A DNA stretch of 64,000 bases from Actinoplanes sp. NBC_00393. Its GTDB lineage: Bacteria; Actinomycetota; Actinomycetes; Mycobacteriales; Micromonosporaceae. The notes under the pieces were generated by a model. It was not told the origin of the DNA, searched no databases, and saw nothing but the letters and a program-made list of their open reading frames with translations. The first letter of the stretch is position 1. Each line of letters begins with the position of its first letter. The position numbers were made by a program, and so were the translations under genes. The stretch spans positions 8,891,001-8,955,000 of the forward strand of contig NZ_CP107942.1 of NCBI RefSeq assembly GCF_036053395.1, read 5' to 3'. Shown piece after piece: positions 1 through 9,130 of this stretch.

Positions 1-280
1 GGTAGAGGGCCACCTTGCTGCGGGCCTCGCCGAGCGGGACGCTGAAGATGGTCCCGGCCAGGCCGATCGCGATGAGCGCGTCGCCGGCGCAGGAGATCGC
101 GTGCAGGTCGAAGAGCCGGATCATGCCGACCTCGTTGGCCGCGCCGCGGGCCCGGGCCGAGCCGACCCGGCGGGTGGCCCAGGCGCTGCCGCGCACCGAA
201 CCGCGCACCACCATCCGCACCGCCCTGATGCCGGTGCCGACGGTGCGTCCGAGTGTGGGAAGCAACGGCATGGGAACCAT
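1..280 (-). CDS. MFS-type transporter, N-terminal fragment (gene runs off the left edge)
   Basis: The minus strand is open from a start near 280 to the window edge, giving about 93 residues. A basic N-terminus rich in Arg and Ala is followed by IRLFDLHAISCAGDALIAIGLAG, the first helix seen in actinobacterial MFS permeases encoded divergently from DUF3027 genes. Candidate starts are ATG at 278-280 or ATG at 269-271; the second has a better-spaced AGGA. It is divergent from the DUF3027 gene with about 90 bp between. The substrate cannot be told from this fragment, and the family call rests mainly on context and the first helix. Confidence 0.6.
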   Translation of the reverse strand, partial: MVPMPLLPTLGRTVGTGIRAVRMVVRGSVRGSAWATRRVGSARARGAANEVGMIRLFDLHAISCAGDALIAIGLAGTIFSVPLGEARSKVALY

Positions 281-373
281 CCTGACTGATGTGGGCGAGC
301 CTTGCCCCCTACCACGCCCCGGTATCTGGGGACTCGTTGCGGGCCACCGGGTTCGGTAGGCAACAATGGGCGG

Positions 374-1195
374 GTGACCTCCAGGACCGCATCCCGCGCT
401 GCCCGCCTCGACCAGGTCTGTGCCGATGCCGTCGGGGTGGCTCGTGGTGCCATCACCGATGTGGACCCGAGCGACGTCGGTGAGCACCTCGAAGCGATCG
501 CCGAGGGCGACCGCGTCGTGACCCACTTCTTCGAGAGCCACCTGGACGGCTACAAGGGCTGGCGGTGGGCGGTCACGGTGACCCGGGTCCCCCGCAGCCG
601 GCACGTCACGGTCTGCGAGACGGTGCTGCTGCCCGGCCCCGACGCGCTGCTCGCGCCCGGCTGGGTGCCGTGGAACGAGCGGGTGCAGCCCGGCGACCTC
701 GGTGTGGGCGACCTGATGCCGACCGCTCCGGACGACGACCGGCTCACCCCGGGCTATGTGCTCAGTGACGACGCGGCGGTCGAGGAGGTCTCCTGGGAGC
801 TCGGCCTGGGCCGGTCCCGGGTGATGTCCCGCGAGGGCCGGATGGAGACCGCCCAGCGGTGGTATGACGGGGAGTCCGGTCCGGAGGCGCCGATCTCGGC
901 CGCCGCCCCGCGCAACGCGCGCTGCGGGACCTGTGGCTTCTACCTGCCGCTCGCCGGGCGGCTGCGGCAGATGTTCGGCGTCTGCGGCAACCTGTACGCG
1001 CCGGACGACGGCCGCGCGGTCAGCGCCGACCACGGGTGCGGTGCGCACTCGGAGGCCCTGCTCAGCACCCCTGAGCAGGCGGTCGACGAGCTGCCGACGG
1101 TCTACGACGACAGCGAGGTCGAGTCGGTGGCGGTCAGCCGCGGGCACGGCTCGGTCGAATCGGGCGAGCCGGCCGAGGACTACGGGCACAGCTAG
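374..1195 (+). CDS. DUF3027 family protein
   Basis: A 273-residue soluble protein matching the actinobacterial DUF3027 family. The core around residues 40-130 contains HFFESHLDGYKGWRWAVT, then LLPGPDALLAPGWVPW. Near the C-terminus a cysteine cluster (RCGTCGFY, then VCGN and HGCGAH) could bind a metal. GTG 374 is preferred because upstream residues read as low-complexity extension; no strong ribosome-binding site is visible. It lies divergent to the transporter and convergent to the DUF2530 gene. The function of the family is not established. Confidence 0.8.
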   Translation: MTSRTASRAARLDQVCADAVGVARGAITDVDPSDVGEHLEAIAEGDRVVTHFFESHLDGYKGWRWAVTVTRVPRSRHVTVCETVLLPGPDALLAPGWVPWNERVQPGDLGVGDLMPTAPDDDRLTPGYVLSDDAAVEEVSWELGLGRSRVMSREGRMETAQRWYDGESGPEAPISAAAPRNARCGTCGFYLPLAGRLRQMFGVCGNLYAPDDGRAVSADHGCGAHSEALLSTPEQAVDELPTVYDDSEVESVAVSRGHGSVESGEPAEDYGHS

Positions 1196-1215
1196 GTCCA
1201 GGCTTACGGGCACTG

Positions 1216-1524
1216 TTAGCCCGTTACGCGGAACTCCGGGTGGGTCAGCGCCCGGCGCCGTTTCCTCTCCCGATCGTGGACGACCATGGTCAGGGTGCCC
1301 GGGATACCCCAGAGGAGCCCGGCGAGGCAGATCATCACCCACTCGTGCGGCGCACCGGCCAGCCAGGTGATCAGCAGGGCGATCGCGAAGGCGGCGTCGC
1401 CGGCCAGCGCGAACGGGACCATCGGCGGATCCAGTGGTTCGGGCCGCGGTTTCGTCCCGGTCACCACGGCGAGGGCCGCCGGCAGGGGTTCGCCGGTGTG
1501 CGTGGCGGGAGACAGGTCACTCAC
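1216..1524 (-). CDS. DUF2530 family small membrane protein
   Basis: 102 residues. After a hydrophilic N-terminus comes LDPPMVPFALAGDAAFAIALL and a second hydrophobic stretch WVMICLAGLLWGIPGTLTMVV, so two membrane helices, then a basic tail (RERKRRRAL). This arrangement is typical of DUF2530, a small actinobacterial membrane family of unknown role. It converges on the DUF3027 gene with a 20-bp gap and is divergent from the purine permease. Confidence 0.75.
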   Translation of the reverse strand: MSDLSPATHTGEPLPAALAVVTGTKPRPEPLDPPMVPFALAGDAAFAIALLITWLAGAPHEWVMICLAGLLWGIPGTLTMVVHDRERKRRRALTHPEFRVTG

Positions 1525-1549
1525 TCCGACAGGGTAAGGCCATTACGCA

Positions 1550-1659
1550 CCGCATCGGTGCAGCGCGTGAGAGTTGTAACATCACTTCGCTTTTACCGAA
1601 GTAGTTGCATCTGAAAGCATGCGCGCGTCCCCTCATGAGGTGTTGCCTGGGAAGGTCAC
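1550..1659 (+). promoter_or_regulatory. Leader of the purine permease gene with two small hairpins
   Basis: Between the divergent DUF2530 and permease genes there are two short inverted repeats, GCACCG-CAT-CGGTGC and ACTTCG-N7-CGAAGT. A purine-rich GGGAAGG lies shortly before ATG 1660 and is the likely ribosome-binding site. No conserved purine-riboswitch core was recognised. The hairpins may be operators or mRNA structure. Confidence 0.35.
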
Positions 1660-3111
<1,452 letters not shown>

Positions 3112-3124
3112 TTTCGTGGCCGAT

Positions 3125-3168
3125 GACCACCGTCGCCGGGGTGCGCTAACGTGCCGGTGACGGTGGTC
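3125..3168 (+). terminator. Hairpin terminator after the purine permease
   Basis: A 15-bp stem with one G-U pair (arms 3125-3139 and 3154-3168, GACCACCGTCGCCGG and its partner) with a 14-nt loop lies just after the permease stop. No U-tract follows, which is common in actinobacterial terminators. Confidence 0.75.
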
Positions 3169-3187
3169 TCAGGCATTTCAGATGTCG

Positions 3188-3213
3188 TTAGCCATGCTCA
3201 TTAGCTAGGCTAA
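3188..3213 (+). promoter_or_regulatory. Putative MarR operator overlapping the marR promoter
   Basis: TTAGCC (3188-3193) and GGCTAA (3208-3213) form a perfect inverted repeat with a 14-bp spacer. The right arm covers the -10 box TAGGCT (3206-3211), which is 8 bases before GTG 3219. This placement would suit autorepression by the downstream MarR protein; that is inference. Confidence 0.5.
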
Positions 3214-3218
3214 GTATC

Positions 3219-3668
3219 GTGATGGAGCGGGTGGTGACGACGGAGCGTGCGACAGCGGAACCGCTGGCCAAGACGCTGCGGGACGCGATCACCCGACTCA
3301 GCCGCCGAGTTCGCCAGGCCCGTCCGGTCGGCGATCTCACGTTCAGTCAGCTCTCCGCCCTGACCAGCCTCCAACTGGCCGGTGCGCTGACTCCTCGTGA
3401 GCTCGCTGATGTGGAGCGGGTCCAGCCACCGACGATGACCAAGATCGTCGGCAAGCTGGAGGAGCGCGGACTGGTGGCGCGGACACCCCATCCCACCGAC
3501 GGGCGCCAAGTCATCCTGGCCGCCACCGACGAGGGCCGGGCGGTGTATGCACTGCACGAGCGGGCACGTAACGAATGGTTGGCCAGGGAACTGGACCGGC
3601 TTACCCCCGAGGAACGGGCCACCCTGGCGCAGGCTGCGGAGATTCTGCAGCGTCTCGCCCGGGGCTGA
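3219..3668 (+). CDS. MarR-family transcriptional regulator
   Basis: 149 residues with a winged helix: GALTPRELADVERVQPPTMTKIVGKLEERGLVARTPHPTDGRQVILAATDEGR holds the recognition helix and the beta-wing with the family DxR signature. GTG 3219 is preferred because TAGGCT sits at -13 to -8, as in leaderless actinobacterial genes; GTG 3234 with GGAG upstream is an alternative. It precedes an MFS exporter gene by 73 bp, and the pair probably form a ligand-controlled efflux unit, with the operator-like repeat covering the promoter. Confidence 0.88.
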   Translation: MMERVVTTERATAEPLAKTLRDAITRLSRRVRQARPVGDLTFSQLSALTSLQLAGALTPRELADVERVQPPTMTKIVGKLEERGLVARTPHPTDGRQVILAATDEGRAVYALHERARNEWLARELDRLTPEERATLAQAAEILQRLARG

Positions 3669-3741
3669 GCCCAACCCAAGGTCGTTCCGCTTCGTCACAC
3701 GACGATGACGCGTACGACCGAACTCGAGGGGGCGCAGCCAC

Positions 3742-5142
3742 GTGCGGGCAGGCCTGAACTCCACATTCCGATCCCTGCAGGTCCCGAACTACCGCCTCTT
3801 TGCCGGCGGGCAGCTGGTGAAGCTGATCGGCGTGTGGATGATGTTCACGGCCCAGGACTGGCTGGTGCTCGAACTCTCCGACAACTCCCCGGGCGCTCTG
3901 GGAATGGTTACGGCGCTGCAATTCGTACCCGTCATGGTCCTCACTCTCTGGAGTGGTCGCCTGGCCGACCGGTATGACAAGCGCAAGCTGCTGATCTGGG
4001 CGAACGCCGCGTTCGCGGCGTTCGCGATCGCCTTCGCCGTGCTGGTCACCAGTGGTGTGGTGGAGCTCTGGCACGTCTTCGTCTTCGCCTTGCTGCTCGG
4101 TATAGCGAACGCGGTCGAGACTCCGGTGCGGCAAGCGTTCGTCTCCGAGCTGGTCGAGTTGCGGCTGCTGCCGAACGCGCTTGCGCTCTCCGCGGCGACC
4201 TTCAACACCGCCCGGATCAGCGGTCCGGCGCTGGCCGGCGTGCTGCTCGCGGTGCTCTCCACCCCCGGCGTGTTCCTGATCTCGACGGCGTTGGCGGTCG
4301 CCCCGGTCTTCACCTACCTGCGGATGCGCCCGGCCGACCTGATCCGCACCGAGCGCCGGAGCGGCGCCAGCACCCGCGTGATCGACGGCCTGCGGTACGT
4401 CGGGAAGCGGCACGACCTGCTGCTACCGATCTGCCTGATGGCCGTGATCGGCATGATCGGCTTCAACTTCCCGGTCACCCTGGCCGCCCTCGCCAAAATC
4501 AACTTCGACGCCGGCCCGTCCTCGTTCGGCCTGCTCACCACGGCACTGGCGATCGGCTCGCTCGGCGGCGCGCTGGCCGGGACCCGGCGCCGGACCCGGC
4601 CCAGCGTCTACAAAGTGATCGGTGCGGCCGTGCTCTTCGGCCTCTTCGAGGTCTCGGTCGGGTTCGCGCCCAACTTCACCGTCGCCGCGCTGCTGCTGGT
4701 GCCGACCGGCTTCTTCTCGATCTACCTGGCCCAGGGCGCCAACCACCGGGTGCAGATGGGCGTCGACCCGGAGTACCGGGGCCGGGTGATGGCCCTCTAC
4801 GTGCTGGTCTTCCTCGGCACGACCCCGATCGGCGCGACGCTGGCCGGTTGGTGGGGCGAGCACTTCGGGGTGCCGTCGAGCATCTGGGTGGCCGGGCTGG
4901 TCAGCTTCGTCGCCGCGCTCGGCGCGCTGGCCTGGCAGCTGCGGGCCAGCGGGGACCGGATGGAGGTCCGGATGCGGCCGCGGTTGAGTGTGCGCCGCAT
5001 CCCGGCACCGGCGGCGGTCGAGGTCGAGCCCGGCGAGGCCCGGCCGCAGCCCGGTGCCGGTGGGATCCGGCCGCGGTCGGCCGACGGGCCTCGCGCGCAT
5101 GCTGAGCCTCTTGCCCGGTCCGAACCGGTAGCTCGGGTCTGA
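3742..5142 (+). CDS. MFS drug/metabolite exporter (MFS_3, EntS-like)
   Basis: 466 residues with about 12 helices. The segment LWSGRLADRYDKRKLLI is the family loop 2-3 motif, followed by ANAVETPVRQAFVSELV, and the C-terminal half contains GRVMALYVLVFLGTTPIG, all typical of the MFS_3 exporter group. The C-terminal 50 residues are Arg/Pro/Ala-rich and cytoplasmic. GTG 3742 follows GAGGGGGCG. The MarR gene is immediately upstream in the same direction, suggesting regulated efflux of an unknown small molecule. Confidence 0.85.
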   Translation: MRAGLNSTFRSLQVPNYRLFAGGQLVKLIGVWMMFTAQDWLVLELSDNSPGALGMVTALQFVPVMVLTLWSGRLADRYDKRKLLIWANAAFAAFAIAFAVLVTSGVVELWHVFVFALLLGIANAVETPVRQAFVSELVELRLLPNALALSAATFNTARISGPALAGVLLAVLSTPGVFLISTALAVAPVFTYLRMRPADLIRTERRSGASTRVIDGLRYVGKRHDLLLPICLMAVIGMIGFNFPVTLAALAKINFDAGPSSFGLLTTALAIGSLGGALAGTRRRTRPSVYKVIGAAVLFGLFEVSVGFAPNFTVAALLLVPTGFFSIYLAQGANHRVQMGVDPEYRGRVMALYVLVFLGTTPIGATLAGWWGEHFGVPSSIWVAGLVSFVAALGALAWQLRASGDRMEVRMRPRLSVRRIPAPAAVEVEPGEARPQPGAGGIRPRSADGPRAHAEPLARSEPVARV

Positions 5143-5154
5143 CCCGGATTGCAC

Positions 5155-5200
5155 GATCTTGGCGATTTCGTCCCTCCCGGGAGCCGAACTCGTCAAGATC
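5155..5200. terminator. Nested hairpin with GATCTTG/CAAGATC arms
   Basis: GATCTTG (5155-5161) pairs with CAAGATC (5194-5200), and inside them TTCG/CGAA and CTCCC/GGGAG pair again. It follows the MFS stop by 12 bp, so it probably ends that transcript. The same outer arms recur in the 8.7-kb gap. Confidence 0.55.
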
Positions 5201-5270
5201 CGTGCCGTCGGCGGTGAAGCTGGCAGAAGCCCTCCGCCGAACGGGTATTCCGGCCCGCCCGGGCAGCGCC

Positions 5271-5276
5271 TAGCGT
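5271..5276 (+). promoter_or_regulatory. -10 box TAGCGT for a leaderless gene
   Basis: TAGCGT lies at -13 to -8 relative to GTG 5284, with no ribosome-binding site in between. It matches the TAnnnT -10 pattern of actinobacterial leaderless mRNAs. Confidence 0.45.
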
Positions 5277-5283
5277 CGAATCC

Positions 5284-5757
5284 GTGGCAATCGCGCACAT
5301 TGCTGTGCTCTCGGCGGCGCTCTCGGCGCTGCTGATACTGCCGTGCGCGGCCGCCGCCCTCCTCGACCCCGACACCCGGCAGATGCGCCGGCTGTTCACC
5401 CGTCGTGGTCGCCAGGAGCTGCGCGCGCTGCGCCGGCTCGACCGGACCCTGCGGGTCCTCGACCCGGGCCCCCGCCTGGCCACGCTGGACGATCCCACCA
5501 TCGAGCAGATTGCGTACGACCTGCGCCGCCTCGACCAGCAGCGCCGCAGCGGCCCGACCCGGTACTCCGCGGTGTGGCTCGCCGCGGTGCTCCGGGCGTA
5601 CGATGCTCGGCTCCAACTGGCCTGCCGCTGCCTCGGCGTGACCGAGCACCTGCAGCCCCTGGACGGGGTGGACCGGGAGATCGAGCGCGTCCGCGTCGAG
5701 GGTCAGCTCGAGGCGGCCGGGCTGACGCTGCGCCGCTCGGGGCGCGACCTCCGCTGA
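5284..5757 (+). CDS. Conserved hypothetical protein with one N-terminal membrane helix
   Basis: 157 residues. The first 27 form a hydrophobic helix (VLSAALSALLILPCAAAALL); the rest is Arg- and Leu-rich and helical, with RRLFTRRGRQELRALRRLDR and QIAYDLRRLDQQRR. No domain is recognised. It looks like a membrane-anchored cytoplasmic helical protein. Its last 55 bp overlap the convergent membrane gene at 5703-6071, so the two transcripts would be antisense there. Confidence 0.6.
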   Translation: MAIAHIAVLSAALSALLILPCAAAALLDPDTRQMRRLFTRRGRQELRALRRLDRTLRVLDPGPRLATLDDPTIEQIAYDLRRLDQQRRSGPTRYSAVWLAAVLRAYDARLQLACRCLGVTEHLQPLDGVDREIERVRVEGQLEAAGLTLRRSGRDLR

Positions 5758-6071
5758 TCATGTGCGAGCGCCCCGGCCAGGACGGCCGCGATGACGGCGC
5801 CGACCAGGCTGGGCAGCCCGAACTCGCTGCGGACCGCGTAGGACAGGACCGAGGTCGACAGGACCCCGGCCGCGTACCCGAACCCGACCGTGAGGGTGGC
5901 CACGGCCGACCGATCCGGCAGGAGCGCGCCGATCAGCAGGATCCCGCACAGGATCAGGTCGGGGACCAGGAACATGTTGTCCCGGCGCCAGGAGTCGTGC
6001 AGGAAGAGGAAGACGAAGGTGCTCAGGCTCAGGACGGCCGCGGCGACGCGGCCCACGAGGAGGAGTCGCAT
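5703..6071 (-). CDS. Small four-helix membrane protein, TetR-controlled
   Basis: 122 residues with about four hydrophobic helices (VAAAVLSLSTFVFLFL, LVPDLILCGILLIGALL, VATLTVGFGYAAGVLSTSVL, LVGAVIAAVLAGALA) and a basic tail. The family is not recognised. ATG 6071 has no ribosome-binding site, but TACGGT lies at -12 to -7, so the mRNA is probably leaderless. An operator-like palindrome covers that box and the start codon. Its position divergent from the TetR gene makes it the obvious target of that repressor. Confidence 0.65.
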   Translation of the reverse strand: MRLLLVGRVAAAVLSLSTFVFLFLHDSWRRDNMFLVPDLILCGILLIGALLPDRSAVATLTVGFGYAAGVLSTSVLSYAVRSEFGLPSLVGAVIAAVLAGALAHDQRRSRPERRSVSPAASS

Positions 6072-6087
6072 GTCTACACCGTAGACA
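6071..6087. promoter_or_regulatory. TetR operator 1, containing the minus-strand -10 box
   Basis: GTCTAC-ACC-GTAGAC forms a perfect 15-bp dyad, extended to 17 bp as TGT...ACA. The minus-strand -10 box TACGGT (6083-6078) lies inside it, 7 bases before ATG 6071. Confidence 0.7.
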
Positions 6088-6101
6088 CGACCGGGCCAGC
6101 T

Positions 6102-6118
6102 TGTCTACGGCGTAGACT
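6102..6118. promoter_or_regulatory. TetR operator 2, containing the tetR -10 box
   Basis: GTCTAC-GGC-GTAGAC has the same 6-bp arms as operator 1. The plus-strand -10 box TAGACT (6113-6118) forms its right arm, 8 bases before GTG 6126. The two dyad centres are 31 bp apart, about three helical turns, so two dimers would lie on the same face of the DNA. Confidence 0.7.
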
Positions 6119-6125
6119 GCGGCGC

Positions 6126-6722
6126 GTGCCGAAACGATCGCTGACACCCGTGCTGATTGCCGAGGTTGCACTGCGGCTCGGTGACCGGGAGGGCCCGGCG
6201 TCGATGTCCATGCGCCGGATCGCCGCCGACCTGAGCTGCGACCCGATGGCGATCTACCGGCACTTCCCGAACCGGGAGGCGCTGCTGGACGCGGTCGCCG
6301 ACCTGGCGCTGGCCGACGTCCCGGTGCCCGGTCCTTCGACGGGCTGGGACGAGCGGGTCCGCGGAATCCTGACCTCGGTGCGGGAGGCGGCGCTGCGGCA
6401 TCCGGGTGTCGCGGCCCACATCGCGTCGCGGCCGCCGCTCGGGCCGCACGGGCTGCGGCTGGCGGGTGAACTCACCCGAGCCCTGGCGGAGGCCGGACTG
6501 TCACCGTCCGGGGTGGTTCATGCCGTGCAGGCGCTGATCGCCTATGTGGCGGCGGCGCTGGCCATGGCGGTCAACGCGGGAGCGCGCGATGCACGCTGGC
6601 ACCAGGTCAGCCAGGCGCTGCCCGGGATGCCCGGCGCGGAACTGCCGGTGGTCGGCTCGTCGGAACAGTTCCGCTACGGCCTACGCCTCATGATCAACGG
6701 CATCCGGGCGGAAGCCGGCTGA
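6126..6722 (+). CDS. TetR-family transcriptional regulator
   Basis: 198 residues. The N-terminal helix-turn-helix SMRRIAADLSCDPMAIYRHF followed by NREALLDAVADLAL is a standard TetR DNA-binding domain; the C-terminal helical domain has the length expected for a TetR_C ligand domain. GTG 6126 is chosen because the -10 box TAGACT ends 7 bases upstream, making it leaderless. Twin palindromes in the 54-bp divergent region suggest that it represses itself and the membrane gene at 5703-6071. The ligand is unknown. Its end overlaps the thpR gene by 42 bp. Confidence 0.9.
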   Translation: MPKRSLTPVLIAEVALRLGDREGPASMSMRRIAADLSCDPMAIYRHFPNREALLDAVADLALADVPVPGPSTGWDERVRGILTSVREAALRHPGVAAHIASRPPLGPHGLRLAGELTRALAEAGLSPSGVVHAVQALIAYVAAALAMAVNAGARDARWHQVSQALPGMPGAELPVVGSSEQFRYGLRLMINGIRAEAG

Positions 6723-7172
6723 CGGCCAGCTCTGTAGGCAGTGATACTTGCCCGCCGCGCTCTGGACCAGGGAGAACTCGGTCACCGGCCAGGACGGGCC
6801 GGCGTAGTCGTGCAAAGCCTCCACGATGCGCCGATCAAAGCGGTAGGAGACCGTCAGATGCGGGCGGAACGGGCGGTCATCGATCGGGATGCCGGCCGAA
6901 CCGATATCGGCCCGCAACGACGCCAGCGCCTCGACATCGCCGGCCAAGCCGACCCAGAGCACCGAACCGAACCGGCCACCACCGGCCAGCCGCAGCGTGA
7001 ACGGCTCAGGCGGCGGCACTGATTGCAGGGTGTGGGCGACCTCGTCCGTACCGGTGATCTCGCCCAGAAAGGCCACCGTGACATGCCATTTCTCCGGGCG
7101 GGTGTGCCGGCTGCCAGACGGCAGCCGGCGCTGCAGGTCGAGCCGGGCGTCCTCCGACGGGAAGACGGCCAC
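6681..7172 (-). CDS. thpR: RNA 2',3'-cyclic phosphodiesterase (2H family)
   Basis: 163 residues with the two catalytic HxTx motifs of the 2H phosphodiesterase superfamily: H30-V-T32 in KWHVTVAFLG and H105-L-T107 in FRPHLTVSYR. The family hydrolyses RNA 2',3'-cyclic phosphates and was first known as a 2'-5' RNA ligase. GTG 7172 begins at VAVFPSED, slightly short of the usual x-LFVAVFP start. A CTG codon at 7184 that overlaps the sepH stop as CTGA, with GGGAG just upstream, would restore it. It is probably cotranslated with sepH. Confidence 0.88.
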   Translation of the reverse strand: MAVFPSEDARLDLQRRLPSGSRHTRPEKWHVTVAFLGEITGTDEVAHTLQSVPPPEPFTLRLAGGGRFGSVLWVGLAGDVEALASLRADIGSAGIPIDDRPFRPHLTVSYRFDRRIVEALHDYAGPSWPVTEFSLVQSAAGKYHCLQSWPSAGFRPDAVDHEA

Positions 7173-7180
7173 GAACAGGC

Positions 7181-8224
7181 TCAGGAAGACTCCCGGGCCG
7201 CCGGGCCGCCCCCGAACAGCACGTCGTCCCAGCTCGGCAGCCGCTTACGCGGCTTGCTGCTCTCCTCGGCCTCGGAGTTTGCCGCGGCGGGCTGACCCAC
7301 CGTGCGGCGCGGCCGCAGAACCGCCAGCGACGGCACGGCCGGAACCTCTTTCGGCAGGTCGGCGTCGTCGTCGAAAGCAGAACCGGAACCACCGCCGAGC
7401 AGCGCCGCAGCGCCACCGGCAACCGGACGGCGCTCGATCGGACGGCCGGAACTGCCCTCGATCGGCCGGTCGAGCGACGCGAGCAGGGCATCGCGCCCGG
7501 CTCGGATCGGATCACGGTTGGGCCGGGTCGGCGCCGGGTCGGCGCTCGGCAGGCCGTGGCCGCCACGACTTGGCTCGGTGCTGCGCGCCGGACCGGGCAG
7601 GCCGTGGCCGCCGCGCTCCGGAGCGGGCTCCTGCCCGAGGATCTGGGTGGGGCGCTCGGCACACAGATATTGCGCCATGTCGTCGTGCGGGGAGACCACC
7701 TGGCGGCCCTTGTCGAGGTCCCAGATGGCCTGCGCGGTGGCCTTGCCGGAAGGCCACGTGGCGACGATGCGCCAGGCGCCGTCGTCCTTGCGGAACGCGT
7801 CCCACGAGATCTTCTCGGTGTCGATGCCGTGCTGCGCGAGCCGGCTGTCCACCACCTCGGCGAGCGGCTGCCCGGAATCCGACGTCTTCAGCCGGGTGCG
7901 GCGCGCGTGCTGCGCCAGCATGGCGCGCTCCTGCAACACCGGGCCGGCGTAACGCAGCACCCGATCGACCGGCACCCCGGCAATCCGTGCCACATCCTCG
8001 GCGGACTCACCCTGGCGGATGCGTGCCTGAATGTCCCGAGGGGACAACGAGGGCGCCGTCTCCGGGGCCATGACCGCCAACGTCGTACCCGGAGTGGCGG
8101 GGCCGTCGTTGAGCGCCCCGGAGATCCGGTCGTCGATGGGGAGGGCCAGGAGCCGGCCGACCTCGTCGGCGAGCACCAGGGCCTGACCGTCCTCGGAGAG
8201 GGCGACGAAGCGTACCGGCCGCAT
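7181..8224 (-). CDS. sepH: Septation protein SepH (DUF3071)
   Basis: 347 residues. The N-terminal domain begins MRPVRFVALSEDGQALVLAD and contains a helix-turn-helix-like segment LSPRDIQARIRQGESAEDVARIAGVPVDRVLRYAGPV, then WRIVATWPSGKATAQAIWDLD. A long disordered Pro/Gly/Arg linker follows, and the C-terminus carries the conserved RLPSWDDVLFG motif. SepH binds FtsZ and stimulates its assembly during septation in actinobacteria. ATG 8224 has GGAGG upstream. It is followed closely by thpR on the same strand. Confidence 0.93.
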   Translation of the reverse strand: MRPVRFVALSEDGQALVLADEVGRLLALPIDDRISGALNDGPATPGTTLAVMAPETAPSLSPRDIQARIRQGESAEDVARIAGVPVDRVLRYAGPVLQERAMLAQHARRTRLKTSDSGQPLAEVVDSRLAQHGIDTEKISWDAFRKDDGAWRIVATWPSGKATAQAIWDLDKGRQVVSPHDDMAQYLCAERPTQILGQEPAPERGGHGLPGPARSTEPSRGGHGLPSADPAPTRPNRDPIRAGRDALLASLDRPIEGSSGRPIERRPVAGGAAALLGGGSGSAFDDDADLPKEVPAVPSLAVLRPRRTVGQPAAANSEAEESSKPRKRLPSWDDVLFGGGPAARESS

Positions 8225-8574
8225 GCGTTGCCTCCGTCCCGTCGCGTTGGCCTGTGCTCCCGAGAGTCAGCCACCCGGGCGCGTTTCGGAACACGGTACG
8301 CGCCTTGGTCACCCTATGGGGGTAAGCCACGCCGTCAAAGTAGCTGACCAGCGATGATGATCTTCAAGTTCCGCAATGCGTGATCCATTCAAACCCAGCA
8401 AACCCTTTTATTGGTACGGGTGTCGGGTAGTCAACCCGAATGAGCCCTGTCACGCCCCTCCGGAGCGACCATCTGCCATGCCGGGCCTCCAGGGCCGCCG
8501 CCGGTCTTGAGCGGTCTGCCGCGGCCAACCTCCCGCGCTGCGCGCCGTGCCGCTGCACGCCCGCGCCGCTGCAC

Positions 8575-8654
8575 GCCTGCGGCGTGGCGTGCCTGCGGCG
8601 TGGCGTGCCTGCGGCGTGGCGTGCCTGCGGCGTGGCGTGCCTGCGGCGTGGCGT
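8575..8654. repeat. 16-bp tandem repeat, five exact copies
   Basis: The unit GCCTGCGGCGTGGCGT occurs five times in a row without a mismatch. The period is not a multiple of three, so any reading frame changes from copy to copy. Confidence 0.9.
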
Positions 8655-8670
8655 CGTCACTTCTGGCCGC

Positions 8671-8718
8671 GATCTTGGGCTTTAAGCCACACCCCGCGGT
8701 GCACAATCGCCCAAGATC
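8671..8718. repeat. Inverted repeat GATCTTGGGC / GCCCAAGATC
   Basis: Perfect 10-bp arms at 8671-8680 and 8709-8718, with a loop that contains TTTAAGCCACACC. A related structure follows immediately. Confidence 0.75.
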
Positions 8719-8732
8719 TGCGCGCCGTAAGA

Positions 8733-8778
8733 ATCTTGAGCTTTTAGCCACACCATTGGGTGGTTTAAGCCACAAGAT
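8733..8778. repeat. Second hairpin with ATCTTG / CAAGAT arms
   Basis: ATCTTG (8733-8738) pairs with CAAGAT (8773-8778). The interior contains CCAC...GTGG pairing and the motif TTTAGCCACACC shared with the neighbouring hairpin. Confidence 0.55.
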
Positions 8779-8782
8779 CACC

Positions 8783-9130
8783 GTGGCGGCGGGCGGCGGG
8801 CGGCGGGCGGCGGGCGGCGGGCGGCGGGCGGCGGAAGGCGCGGGCGGCGGAAGGCGCGGGCGGCGGAAGGTGTGGGCGGCGGAAGGCGCGGGCGGCGGAA
8901 GGTGTGGGCCGCGGGCAGCGCACAGCGGAAGGCGCGGGCGGCGGAAGGCGCGGGCGGCGGAAGGTGTGGGCCGCGGGCAGCGCACAGCGGAAGGCGCGGA
9001 GGGCGGAAGCCGCAAGGGTGGAGGCGCGGACGGCGGAAGCCGCAAGGGTGGAGGCGCGGAGGGCGGAAGCCGCGGAGGGCGGAAGGCGCGAGGGAGGAAG
9101 GCGCGAGGGCAGAAGCGCAAGAGTGTGGGA
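8783..9130. repeat. GC-rich 7-bp then 16-bp degenerate tandem repeats
   Basis: It begins with about six copies of a 7-bp unit (GGCGGGC) and passes into variants of the 16-bp unit GGAAGGCGCGGGCGGC, with two interruptions by GGGCAGCGCACAGC. Later copies drift toward GGAAGCCGCAAGGGTGG. The strand is strongly asymmetric (G-rich on plus), so it could form G-quadruplex or R-loop structures. Confidence 0.75.

Noticed and set aside
1525..1659. Purine riboswitch before the permease gene
   Set aside because: No conserved purine aptamer core; only two short hairpins.
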